Positions 18,959 to 26,673 of a DNA stretch of 64,000 bases are shown here, one piece after another. The position numbers and the translations under genes were made by a program. Positions within the stretch are counted from its first letter, which is position 1. Every line of letters begins with the position of its first letter. The stretch comes from Stentor roeselii (Eukaryota; Ciliophora; Heterotrichea; Heterotrichida; Stentoridae). The stretch spans positions 99,552-163,551 of the forward strand of contig RSEH01000084.1 of NCBI GenBank assembly GCA_006503475.1, in the 5' to 3' direction. The notes below the pieces were generated by a model. That model worked only from the letters and a program-made list of their open reading frames with translations, ran no database searches and had not been told where the DNA came from.

Positions 18959-19876
18959 ATGGCTGTCTCAGACACTTTCTTCCCTTCCTGGCCCCTTTCA
19001 AAGCAGTACCTTGCAGCTCATTATTACCTGTCAGAGGAAAAACCGATTTCTATCACTGAAGCTCAACGGGCACAACTTGGATCTCTTCATTTATTTGTTT
19101 CTTTTGGGCCTTTCAATGATGCTTCTTCTATTCCTGAACTTGATAAATGCACTTTGGCTGAGAAGAAGAAAAGAATTGAGGAGTGGAAGGCCTTAGGAAG
19201 TATTTCACGAAGCACTGCTATGAAAAAGTTCATCGATATACTTAACTGTTTATTTCCTAATTGGACTCGTTATCGCAAACTTCATTATGAGTTCGAAATC
19301 GAGTGGGCTAATATGCAAAAAGCAATTGGAATTGGAAAGTCACCTCTTGATGTTAATCCTGGAGATTTGGACCCCACTGCTAGAAGGACTGTCAGTAGGT
19401 CATTATCGCCTATTCAACTTTCATTGAGAAGACCGCATAAAACTGTCAAAGAACCCTTCACCAAAGCGATTCAGGCAGTCAATTTATTCCAAAAAGGCAG
19501 AATCTTACCGTTTCTTCCCCAAGTCCCCCGTCTAAACGCAGCTAAAGATGCAAGCGACACTCTTTACGCCTTAAAAAAAAGTCATAAGTACCAAGAAGTT
19601 CATAACATGAACGGAGAGTCGATATATTATCGATTTCCTAAAGTGAAACCTGTAAAAAAAGAGAAAAACAACAGTCAGGACTTCTTCGGAAGCCTTTTAG
19701 AAGAAATTTTCGTTGAAGAAACTTCCAGGTCGAAGCCTGAATCAAAGAAAAAAGCTGTAGATGAGAGTTTTCCAGAGATTGACTTACTCAAGAATATTAA
19801 AATGCAGTTAAATGTAAAAAATATACAGGAAATGAATAAAAGACTAGAAACTATCGAAAAGTTTAGCATGAATTAA
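18959..19876 (+). CDS. Protein with acyl-CoA-binding-protein-like N-terminal domain
   Basis: This is a 305-residue protein. Residues about 10-95 resemble the ACBP four-helix fold. The stretch 'KKKRIEEWKALGSISRSTAMKKFIDIL' parallels the 'KW-AW-LKGMS-EDAM--YI' helix of ACBP, but the 'KPG' and acyl-CoA-contacting Tyr/Lys pattern is weak. Residues 120-220 are basic and Pro/Ser-rich ('RTVSRSLSPIQLSLRRP'). The C-terminal part is a Lys-rich helix. It could bind long-chain acyl-CoA or be a structural derivative; the fold is an inference. It is divergent from the MGCC gene with 102 bp between starts. Confidence 0.7.
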   Translation: MAVSDTFFPSWPLSKQYLAAHYYLSEEKPISITEAQRAQLGSLHLFVSFGPFNDASSIPELDKCTLAEKKKRIEEWKALGSISRSTAMKKFIDILNCLFPNWTRYRKLHYEFEIEWANMQKAIGIGKSPLDVNPGDLDPTARRTVSRSLSPIQLSLRRPHKTVKEPFTKAIQAVNLFQKGRILPFLPQVPRLNAAKDASDTLYALKKSHKYQEVHNMNGESIYYRFPKVKPVKKEKNNSQDFFGSLLEEIFVEETSRSKPESKKKAVDESFPEIDLLKNIKMQLNVKNIQEMNKRLETIEKFSMN

Positions 19877-19897
19877 ACGTGTTCTAAATCTTTAATT

Positions 19898-21469
19898 CTA
19901 ATTTTTAATAATATCCTTTAGTTGATTGAAAGTCGGTCTTTGCTCTGCATTTAGGTTCAGCATGTAATTCAAAAGATAATTGAGCCATTGGTAAGAAACT
20001 CTAGAAATTCTGGAATTTATCAAATTTTGATCGAAGTTGAGATTTACGATACTCTCGTAGTCATAAATTTGAAGTAGCACCAGGCCAAGAGCGAAGACAT
20101 CATGTTTGGTGTCATCTATAAATTCATTGTTTTCTGGGTAGTAACCGTAAGAGTCTTGTATTAAATTTTCAGGAGATGGATATGAAGTTCGAACTCTTGG
20201 ATTATGGCTCTTGAAGTTGTAAATTTTCAGTTTAAATTCAGAATTAATATAGATATTGTGAGGTGTTACATTTCCATGGATTATATCTAGACTTTCAAGT
20301 ATCGCGAAAGATTTGATTAAAGATTTTGACCATTTAAAAAGTTGGAGCTCATTTATAGACTTTCTTTCATTTGAATTATTTGTAAGATAAACCATGAAAT
20401 TCATAGGGTAAACTTCAAAAAACATAGTAATATATGAATCATAATTGTTGTGATGAATTAGAAGTGGTAGACAATGAGACCCATTCGTGTGACTTTTTAT
20501 TTTATTTAGAGTTTCTAGCTCTGCAGCTATATTTTCAACTGAGCTTGAAAAGTAATTCACATTAAATGAAAATTGATTTATAATGGTGTAAGAGTAAGTA
20601 CATAATGAAGCCAATCCTGATTGTGAACAAAATATCATGCTGTTACTGAGCTGATTAATATCAAAATCCGATAAAAGATGTTTTTTGCTAATTTTTGGAG
20701 GAAAAAGCTTGACTTTTTGATTATAATCATGTAGTAAACCTTCAAGGGGCTGAACGTTAGTGAAATTTATCAAATTTTGAATAATATCCCCTCTATCTTT
20801 CAAATAATCTAACATCTTTTTAATTAAAATTCCATCATCATAGTCTGATATAAGTTCAATTTTTTTTTCAACATTTACAAATCGATGAAGGTTATACTTG
20901 AATTCAAGAGCTTTGACTGAATAAATTACCAGTTCCGATATTTGATGTTTTAAAAAGTAGGCATTTTGAGCCAAAAAAATGCAAATCGATAAATATTTTA
21001 ATATTTTTTTAATTTGGCAATATCTGTGAATTTTTTTTATTGCTTTGAATAATTTTTCATTGATTTCTTTGAGTAATGGTTCGATTTGTTTTTGTATGTT
21101 TAGGTCTTTTATAATCAACAATTTGTTTACTTTTGTCCAAATGCTATACGATGGATATTTTAATATCAGATCGATGAATGAGGCGATTAGTGGTTGAAAA
21201 TGCTGATTTCCTTTTAAGTCCTTTATTACCTGAATGTTTTTGTAAATTCTTGCAAAACTGCACTTATTTTTGATTAGTTTTCCTAAAAATATAAGATTAT
21301 ATTGATGAGTAAAATAAGGGTCATTTTGAGAAGGTGCTTGTGACAGAAGTTCTTGACTGAAATTTTTACTATTTTCTAGTTTGTTAAAAAATGCATCAAA
21401 GTTCGGAGTTGCTTTAAGGGATCGCCTAATTTGTTCGCAACTATTAAGAAAATAATTCTGACTGTCCAT
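19898..21469 (-). CDS. Pseudokinase (catalytic residues lost)
   Basis: A 523-residue protein whose C-terminal half (about 280-523) has a protein-kinase fold. The catalytic loop reads 'IIHGNVTPHNIYIN' where active kinases have HRD-x4-N, so the catalytic Asp is replaced by Asn. The DFG site reads YNF. The APE region is 'PSPENL', the F-helix 'DVFALGLVLLQIYD' is intact, and the I-helix region ends 'NAEQRPTFNQL'. The N-terminal half is helical, Lys/Ile/Asn-rich and unlike known domains. It is more AT-rich than its neighbours. It probably acts by binding, not phosphorylation. Confidence 0.85.
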   Translation of the reverse strand: MDSQNYFLNSCEQIRRSLKATPNFDAFFNKLENSKNFSQELLSQAPSQNDPYFTHQYNLIFLGKLIKNKCSFARIYKNIQVIKDLKGNQHFQPLIASFIDLILKYPSYSIWTKVNKLLIIKDLNIQKQIEPLLKEINEKLFKAIKKIHRYCQIKKILKYLSICIFLAQNAYFLKHQISELVIYSVKALEFKYNLHRFVNVEKKIELISDYDDGILIKKMLDYLKDRGDIIQNLINFTNVQPLEGLLHDYNQKVKLFPPKISKKHLLSDFDINQLSNSMIFCSQSGLASLCTYSYTIINQFSFNVNYFSSSVENIAAELETLNKIKSHTNGSHCLPLLIHHNNYDSYITMFFEVYPMNFMVYLTNNSNERKSINELQLFKWSKSLIKSFAILESLDIIHGNVTPHNIYINSEFKLKIYNFKSHNPRVRTSYPSPENLIQDSYGYYPENNEFIDDTKHDVFALGLVLLQIYDYESIVNLNFDQNLINSRISRVSYQWLNYLLNYMLNLNAEQRPTFNQLKDIIKN

Positions 21470-21526
21470 AATTATATATAAATTTATATAAAAATATAGA
21501 ACTTAGAATAATTTATAACACAATCT

Positions 21527-22264
21527 CTAAACTTTATCAGGTTCCTCATCCTTTTTCCTAATTTTCTCATAAGTTTTCTTCGCAGAGTCCGTAACACTTT
21601 GCATAGCGACTTTCGACTTTTCCTTAACCTTCTGATAAGTTTCACTTTCCTTAGTCTTCTGAACAATTTCCTTCATTTTCCCTCCAACACTCGAGAACCA
21701 TCCCTGTGTTTTTTCTTTAATCTCCTTAACCTTAGGTTTTTCATTAAACTCTTTCGCAGAATTCTTGATTTTCTTCCCAAATTTACTAAAAGCGCCTTTC
21801 AACCTTCCAGCAGTCGAGTCTTCCACAAACTCTTCCTCTTCTCCTCTAGTAACATCAACAATACATCCTCCTTCATTCAACCTTGGAGCATTTTCCTGCA
21901 ATTCCTGATTATTTGCTGCAGCTTTTAGTTGTTTTCGATAAAACCTTGCAGCGACGGTCGGGTATTTTTCATCGACTTCCTTGCAGCTTATTCCGTAAAC
22001 ATCTAGAAAGTCTTTGAATTTCTTGTTTCCGCCTATTGACATCAATGTCAGGTAACTTTGAGTCCAGGTGTCGTGTTGGATGCTTCTGACGAAGCTCACT
22101 GATGTTCCCAGCTTTCGATGCAGATCTGCGCAGAGGTTGCAGATTAATACACCGTTGTTCACACTCGCCCAAAGGGGCTCGTCCATTGAACAGTCGATGC
22201 ATTTTGTGTTTTCGGGTTGTTTTGATAGCTTTGTGAAAACTTCTTCTGTTGTCAAGCCTTCCAT
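21527..22264 (-). CDS. ArfGAP domain protein
   Basis: A 245-residue protein with an ArfGAP domain at about 1-120. The zinc finger is C22-x2-C25-x16-C42-x2-C45, followed by 'ADLHRKLG' with the catalytic Arg finger at 50 and 'SVSFVRSIQHDTW'. This is the ARFGAP1/Gcs1 type, stimulating GTP hydrolysis on ARF to drive coat release at the Golgi. The C-terminal half is a Lys-rich amphipathic helical region with repeated 'KVKEKTKG-SVGGKMKEI' motifs, which in ARFGAP1 sense membrane curvature. Start and length fit the family. It is 57 bp upstream of the pseudokinase on the same strand. Confidence 0.93.
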   Translation of the reverse strand: MEGLTTEEVFTKLSKQPENTKCIDCSMDEPLWASVNNGVLICNLCADLHRKLGTSVSFVRSIQHDTWTQSYLTLMSIGGNKKFKDFLDVYGISCKEVDEKYPTVAARFYRKQLKAAANNQELQENAPRLNEGGCIVDVTRGEEEEFVEDSTAGRLKGAFSKFGKKIKNSAKEFNEKPKVKEIKEKTQGWFSSVGGKMKEIVQKTKESETYQKVKEKSKVAMQSVTDSAKKTYEKIRKKDEEPDKV

Positions 22265-22889
22265 TTATTTGGAGAGGAGAATTTTGGATTGGAAGTGGAT
22301 GAGAATTTATTGGATTTTGTAAGGATGATTAAAGGTTGAATGAAAGTTAAAAGGATTATTATTTATGATCAGTGAATTTTTTTGGATTTAGATATCTGAA
22401 TAATACTTGGAATTAATTATGGAAATATTAGAAGGATTAGTGGTTTCTTTATTATGAAGGTCTGATATTTATCAAAATTTTCATGAAAGTTTTTCATGTT
22501 TTTAGCATTTGGTTCAATGTCTTATGTTTTGAATTTCATGACAATAATGGATACTGAATACTATTCAGATTAATTTACAATAATAATTCTATAGCATAAA
22601 TCGTTTTTATAGTTATATTCACACAATACCTGACAAATTTTAATGCAAGTAAAAGTCTTGAAGATTATTGCATTAGGATTTATCATTTAGATTGAAATCA
22701 AATAAGCTCTAATATATCAGCTTGAAACTTATAAAACTCTTCAGTATCAGAAAAGTGACACTAGAAAATTTAACAGTATTCATATATAAATTTTTGCAGA
22801 TAATTAATTACTGAGTAATATTAAAATTTACCATAATTATACACTTGAAAATTCTAAACCAAGAAATTTGCCATTAATTATAATAATTC
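22265..22889. other. AT-rich intergenic region
   Basis: About 620 bp between two minus-strand genes. It must contain the ArfGAP upstream region. I see no open frame, RNA or clear repeat, only near-repeats of TTTTCATG at about 22478-22500. Confidence 0.5.
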
Positions 22890-23537
22890 TTACCTGAAAT
22901 AACTCACAGGTTCTGTTATCAGGAAATTCAAATCAAAAGTTTTTCCCCTAGTGCTCGAAATATCTTTATCCTTCAATTGTTTATCTGACTTGACTCTTTT
23001 TTTCTGCATCAAAATCTCTTCATGAATATCTTTCCTAACACGATCCATTTGTCTTTGTTCCTCCCTGATCTGTTCAATGATCAAAGAGCTTCTCCGATGT
23101 TTTTCAAGAACCTTTTCTTTAGTTTTCAACAAACTTTCCTTTCCTTTCAAGAAATTGATTTCTTGTTCACTTTTTTTAACTTGATTAAGTTCATTTAAGT
23201 ACAAGTTATTCTGACAGCTCCAATACTTCAACTCTTCGATAGCTTTTTCTTTATTTTTTTCTTTGATTTCCTTTTGCTTGATCTTTAAATTCGTATTTTT
23301 TTCTTCAATTTTATGATTTTCAGAGACTTTAGACTGCTTTTTTTTTCGATTTTCAGTAATCCTGCTGACATTATTCTGTAAAATTTCCTTTCTTTTAACC
23401 TGATTATAAAGTACTCTAGTTTTTTCAATATGTTCAGCAAGGGCCTTCATATTGAACAACTCTTGAACCTCTTCTTCTTCCTCCAAACTTTTCCTCTTTT
23501 GTAAGACTTCCAAAGCCCTGAGCGACTTGGCCGCCAT
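22890..23537 (-). CDS. Coiled-coil protein, possibly 3' part of a larger gene
   Basis: A 215-residue, highly charged Lys/Glu-rich protein forming one long coiled coil (about 1-190) with a C-terminal 'FDLNFLITEPVSYFR'. The first ATG is at 23537, but the same frame is open for another 37 codons upstream (to 23648). That extension ('LEDWVLQQKLDRIEQKLEK' and on) reads as coding coiled coil, yet has no ATG and is preceded by TAA. The true 5' end is therefore unclear. It may belong to the gene upstream (23655-24377), with a junction at the intron-like string 23645-23658. Confidence 0.7.
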   Translation of the reverse strand: MAAKSLRALEVLQKRKSLEEEEEVQELFNMKALAEHIEKTRVLYNQVKRKEILQNNVSRITENRKKKQSKVSENHKIEEKNTNLKIKQKEIKEKNKEKAIEELKYWSCQNNLYLNELNQVKKSEQEINFLKGKESLLKTKEKVLEKHRRSSLIIEQIREEQRQMDRVRKDIHEEILMQKKRVKSDKQLKDKDISSTRGKTFDLNFLITEPVSYFR

Positions 23538-23644
23538 TGAAGAAGACCTTATCTGAGACTGCTTTAAAGCCCTTTGAGTAGATTTTTCAAGTTTCTGCTC
23601 GATTCGGTCGAGCTTCTGCTGCAGGACCCAGTCTTCGAGTTCAC

Positions 23645-23658
23645 CTGTTTAAATTTAC
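23645..23658 (-). other. 14-nt intron-like GT...AG string at a frame break
   Basis: On the minus strand this reads GTAAATTTAAACAG. It overlaps the stop codon of the upstream frame (23655-23657) and sits where the downstream frame opens without ATG. It resembles the 15-nt introns but is one base short, and direct splicing gives a stop, so it is not a confirmed intron. Confidence 0.3.
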
Positions 23659-24377
23659 TCGTCAAACTTCCGAAGTTCTGAAAAGTATGAAAAAGTGAAT
23701 TTTTTTTTGGAATTGTTTGACTGGGTTGATTTTGAACCACTTATAAGAGCTTCTTTTTCTTGTTTTTCCTGCTCTTCTTGCTTTTTTTTCAGTAATTTTT
23801 CTCGTTTTTCATTTAAAATTTCATTTTTCTTGTGTCGCATTTCTTCTTGAAGTAACTTTTCTTCTTGAATTCGCATAAGTTTTTTTTTACTTTTAATCAA
23901 AATTTCGCTTTTTTTTAGATTGTCGGAAGACTGAACTGTTTCGAGATTTGATAAAAATTTCAGCGCTTTTGAGAGTTTTTTTTTGGAAGATTCGAATTGT
24001 TTTAAGTGTCTCGGAGTGAAAAAATAGAAATCTGCTGATTTTTGATGAGTTGATGATCTTGGGGTTAGAGTGGTTGGAAAGTAGACTTGTGAAAGTGTTT
24101 GAGTTTTTATTTGGGAAGGTTTTAACTTTAGGTCTAGGATTTTGGAAGCTAGAAAGGAAAGTTGTGACTTTCTTCTTGATTGAAAATGCTTGTGGCGAAG
24201 TTCTTGTACTTCTGGGCAGTTTTTCTTGTCGATGAAGTCTTCTATTGGCTTGGGTTTCAGGTCTTGTGGGTTTATGTTGTAGATTTTGCAGAGGTCTTGA
24301 AGAATTGGGAGTGAATAATTGTGTCTTTTTATCATGTGGATCACTTCTTTCAGCTGTTTTTCGTAGGTGTTGTCCAT
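23655..24377 (-). CDS. Coiled-coil protein, unknown
   Basis: A 240-residue protein. The N-terminus (1-70) is a compact helical region ('EKQLKEVIHMIKRHNYSLPILQDLCKIYN'), then a basic Ser/Thr-rich linker, then a long Lys/Glu coiled coil (about 145-215), then 'KKFTFSYFSELRKFDE'. There is no known domain. The stop is immediately followed by an unusual frame that continues as coiled coil, so this and the 22890-23537 frame may be one gene. Start is ATG (MDNTYEKQ). Confidence 0.75.
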   Translation of the reverse strand: MDNTYEKQLKEVIHMIKRHNYSLPILQDLCKIYNINPQDLKPKPIEDFIDKKNCPEVQELRHKHFQSRRKSQLSFLASKILDLKLKPSQIKTQTLSQVYFPTTLTPRSSTHQKSADFYFFTPRHLKQFESSKKKLSKALKFLSNLETVQSSDNLKKSEILIKSKKKLMRIQEEKLLQEEMRHKKNEILNEKREKLLKKKQEEQEKQEKEALISGSKSTQSNNSKKKFTFSYFSELRKFDE

Positions 24378-24681
24378 TAATTTGGTTTTTATCTGAATTT
24401 TAATAATTTCTGAGTAATTCAGGGTCTACTTGCAAATTATTTTTTTAGATATTTTGAACGTTTGGAATCTTTTACTAGTCAAAATCATCAAATTTTAAAT
24501 TTAAGAAACCTTAAAGCATTTAATATAAAATTAAGTATTATAAAAAACATCTTCTACCTCTTAACACATTTATCAGTAAAAAATCAATAATCTTCACCTT
24601 CATATCAAAAAACCTAAAAAACCTAATCCAAAAATCTTAAAATCCCTTAAAATTACCAATAAAATCTCCATCCCTTATAAA
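24378..24681. other. Divergent intergenic region
   Basis: About 300 bp of very AT-rich DNA between divergent starts. It becomes C/A-rich on the plus strand near 24550-24680 (repeats of 'CCTTAAAA/CCAATAAAA' type). It presumably holds both promoters; no specific site is recognised. Confidence 0.45.
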
Positions 24682-25527
24682 ATGACTTCTCCCTACTCTC
24701 CAAAATCAAACCCATCCGATCTTTTCAGAGATTCCAAATTAAACTCAATTCCAGAGTTCGAGTTTCTCCAGTCAGAACTTCGGCGATTTTACGAGAAGAA
24801 CTTTTCCCAAAGGTTAGGAGACCAAAGCCATTCTTTCAAATGGAAGCAGAGCCTTGCCTGGAATCTTCAGCTGCTATTAACCGAGATAGTCCACACAGAA
24901 GAAACCGAGAAAAGACAAGAGCTGCTGTTAAAAACCTTAAAATGGTACAACGATTATCTAAAAATAAAGGAAACCAGTCCAAACCCTTCAAAAGTTCCTG
25001 AAGATGAAGAAGTTCAAGTTTTAATTCCAGAAGAAATTCCCAGGTCCAGGTCACAAAATCGCACTTATTTCAAACCTTATGTTCCGAAATACAGACAAAG
25101 GAAAACTAGACAAGAAATCGCAAGTTCTGCTTTGAAGAGCTTTGAAAATATGAGAAAAAATGAAACTTTGAAGCTGAATTCTAAGGACTTTCAGTTCAAA
25201 ACTCAAGAAAATGAAGGAAAAAATATGAAAAAGTCAGGGATTCTTAATCAAAGTTTAATTGATTCGAGTATTATTAGAGATGAGACTGATGAGAGGTTTA
25301 AACTTCCGCAGTTGTTTGACTTTAGAAGTGTTTCTCATAAGAGCAAGTATATGCAACAGAGACTTGTCCCTTCACCTATTTTGAGTAGTAACCAGATGAA
25401 GTTCAATGAGATCAAAGAGGTCGGGTCAATAAAGAAGAACCTTGCGAGGAAGAAGCAGACAGTTTTCGCTGATACTTTAGAAAAAGCACTTGTTAACGTT
25501 TCAGTATTTGCAGAAACTAAATTGTAA
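24682..25527 (+). CDS. Unknown basic protein
   Basis: A 281-residue protein with a Pro/Ser N-terminus (MTSPYSPKSNPSDLF), a helical middle (about 40-105, 'SFKWKQSLAWNLQLLLTEIVHTE') and a long basic, mostly disordered C-terminal half with 'YFKPYVPKYRQRKTRQ'. The last part includes a recurrent 'KLPQLFDFRSVSHKSKYMQQR' type segment that looks like a linear docking region. There is no domain I can name. ATG start, TAA stop and codon use fit a real gene. Confidence 0.72.
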   Translation: MTSPYSPKSNPSDLFRDSKLNSIPEFEFLQSELRRFYEKNFSQRLGDQSHSFKWKQSLAWNLQLLLTEIVHTEETEKRQELLLKTLKWYNDYLKIKETSPNPSKVPEDEEVQVLIPEEIPRSRSQNRTYFKPYVPKYRQRKTRQEIASSALKSFENMRKNETLKLNSKDFQFKTQENEGKNMKKSGILNQSLIDSSIIRDETDERFKLPQLFDFRSVSHKSKYMQQRLVPSPILSSNQMKFNEIKEVGSIKKNLARKKQTVFADTLEKALVNVSVFAETKL

Positions 25528-25592
25528 ATCTGTACATTAAACATATGATCTTCAACTTTACTTTACTATAAAAATACCTCTGTTTTAAATAT

Positions 25593-25854
25593 ACATAAAC
25601 TTAAACACTAACAACTTATCCATCATTTTCTTCATTTTAAAATCTACATAAATTTAAACACAAACCAACTAATCCATCATTTTCTTCATCTTTAAATCTA
25701 CATAAACTTAAACACTAACCAACTTATCCATCATTTTCTTCATCTTTAAATCTACATAAACTTAAACACTAACCAACTTATCCATCATTTTCTTCATCTT
25801 TAAATCTACATAAACTCAAACACTAACCAACTTATCCATCATTTTCTTCATCTT
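25593..25854. repeat. Five tandem copies of a 54-bp unit derived from a gene's 3' end
   Basis: Units begin at about 25593, 25646, 25700, 25754 and 25808 with period 54 (53 between the first two). The unit on the plus strand begins ACATAAACTTAAACACTAAC and contains 'CATCATTTTCTTCATC'. The copy at 25808-25854 is the last 13 codons and stop of the glyoxalase-II-like gene on the minus strand, so the other four are duplications of its coding end, laid downstream. Units 3 and 4 are nearly identical and units 1 and 2 more worn. Fifty-four bp is 18 codons, and each copy keeps a stop in the same frame (TAA or TGA). Confidence 0.92.
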
Positions 25855-26664
25855 ACAAAAACACTCGAAACTATCCTGAGTTCCAAACAAATCCTTAAAA
25901 AACTTCTGATCAGCTCTCAAAAAAGGATTATAAAGTCTTTCCATACCCATCATCTGGCCGATATTCCTCTCATTCTCCTTAACCTCCTCCATTTTCTTCT
26001 TAACAAATTCATTTCCAGGGTCAATCAACTTCGCAAAGATCATCATCTGAGCAGCCGCTTCAAATCCTGGAAAAATCAAACTTTCACTCGGAAGACTTCT
26101 AATTCTCTTCAAACTTTCCCATCCTTTCTGCAAATTAACAAAATTTCCACATCCTCCAGTAATAATACAATTTCCAGTGAAGACCACAGGAGTTTTATCA
26201 GAACTTTCATTGACTTCAGTGACGACATAAGTGGTGTCATCATCGCCAGCTCCCGGAGTTTTCATGAAAAAAATACAGAGATCTCCAACAAATTCAATAA
26301 AACCATCTTCTCTACTTCCAGGTCTGAAGACTTTCAATGTCGGGTTGACTCTTTCCCATTCTCTGACTTCTGCTGCACGTGGAAGGTCGTTAGTTGTCAT
26401 GAAAAGATGGGTAAAGGCGCCAAGGTGTTCTTTCATAAGACTTTCCACGTTGAATCGTTGTGTTCTGTAGTCCCCACAGTCGATTGCCACGATATTCTTA
26501 GTCATCTTGTCGACGAGAAGGTAGCCGTATTGATTTTTGTTGTGTTTGTAGATGTATAAAGAGTCTAGAAGTGAATGTCTGGTCTGAGAGACTAAAGAAG
26601 CCATCACGTCAACTGACCTGAGAGAAGACTCGTCAGAGAAGGCTCGGATGAGTCTTTTAAGCAT
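25816..26664 (-). CDS. Glyoxalase-II-like metallo-beta-lactamase-fold protein, metal site lost
   Basis: A 282-residue protein aligning over its whole length with hydroxyacylglutathione hydrolase. The strand 'NIVAIDCGD', the 'TPGAGDDDTTYVV' loop (family: HTPGHT), 'VVFTGNCIITGGCGNF' (family: FTGDTLF-GGCGRF), 'IFPGFEAAAQMMIFAKLIDPGN' (family: GHEY-NL-FA--V-P-N) and the C-terminal 'YNPFLRADQ' are all recognisable. The metal motif THxHxDH reads 'THLFMTTNDLPRA', and the later Asp and His ligands are Asn and Phe. It should not bind two metals or hydrolyse S-lactoylglutathione. A binding or structural role is inference. The stop is TGA. Confidence 0.9.
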   Translation of the reverse strand: MLKRLIRAFSDESSLRSVDVMASLVSQTRHSLLDSLYIYKHNKNQYGYLLVDKMTKNIVAIDCGDYRTQRFNVESLMKEHLGAFTHLFMTTNDLPRAAEVREWERVNPTLKVFRPGSREDGFIEFVGDLCIFFMKTPGAGDDDTTYVVTEVNESSDKTPVVFTGNCIITGGCGNFVNLQKGWESLKRIRSLPSESLIFPGFEAAAQMMIFAKLIDPGNEFVKKKMEEVKENERNIGQMMGMERLYNPFLRADQKFFKDLFGTQDSFECFCKMKKMMDKLVSV

Positions 26665-26673
26665 TTTTACTAC

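Noticed and set aside
25593-25854. CRISPR-like array
   Set aside because: The 54-bp units are contiguous with no unique spacers and derive from a coding end in a eukaryotic genome.
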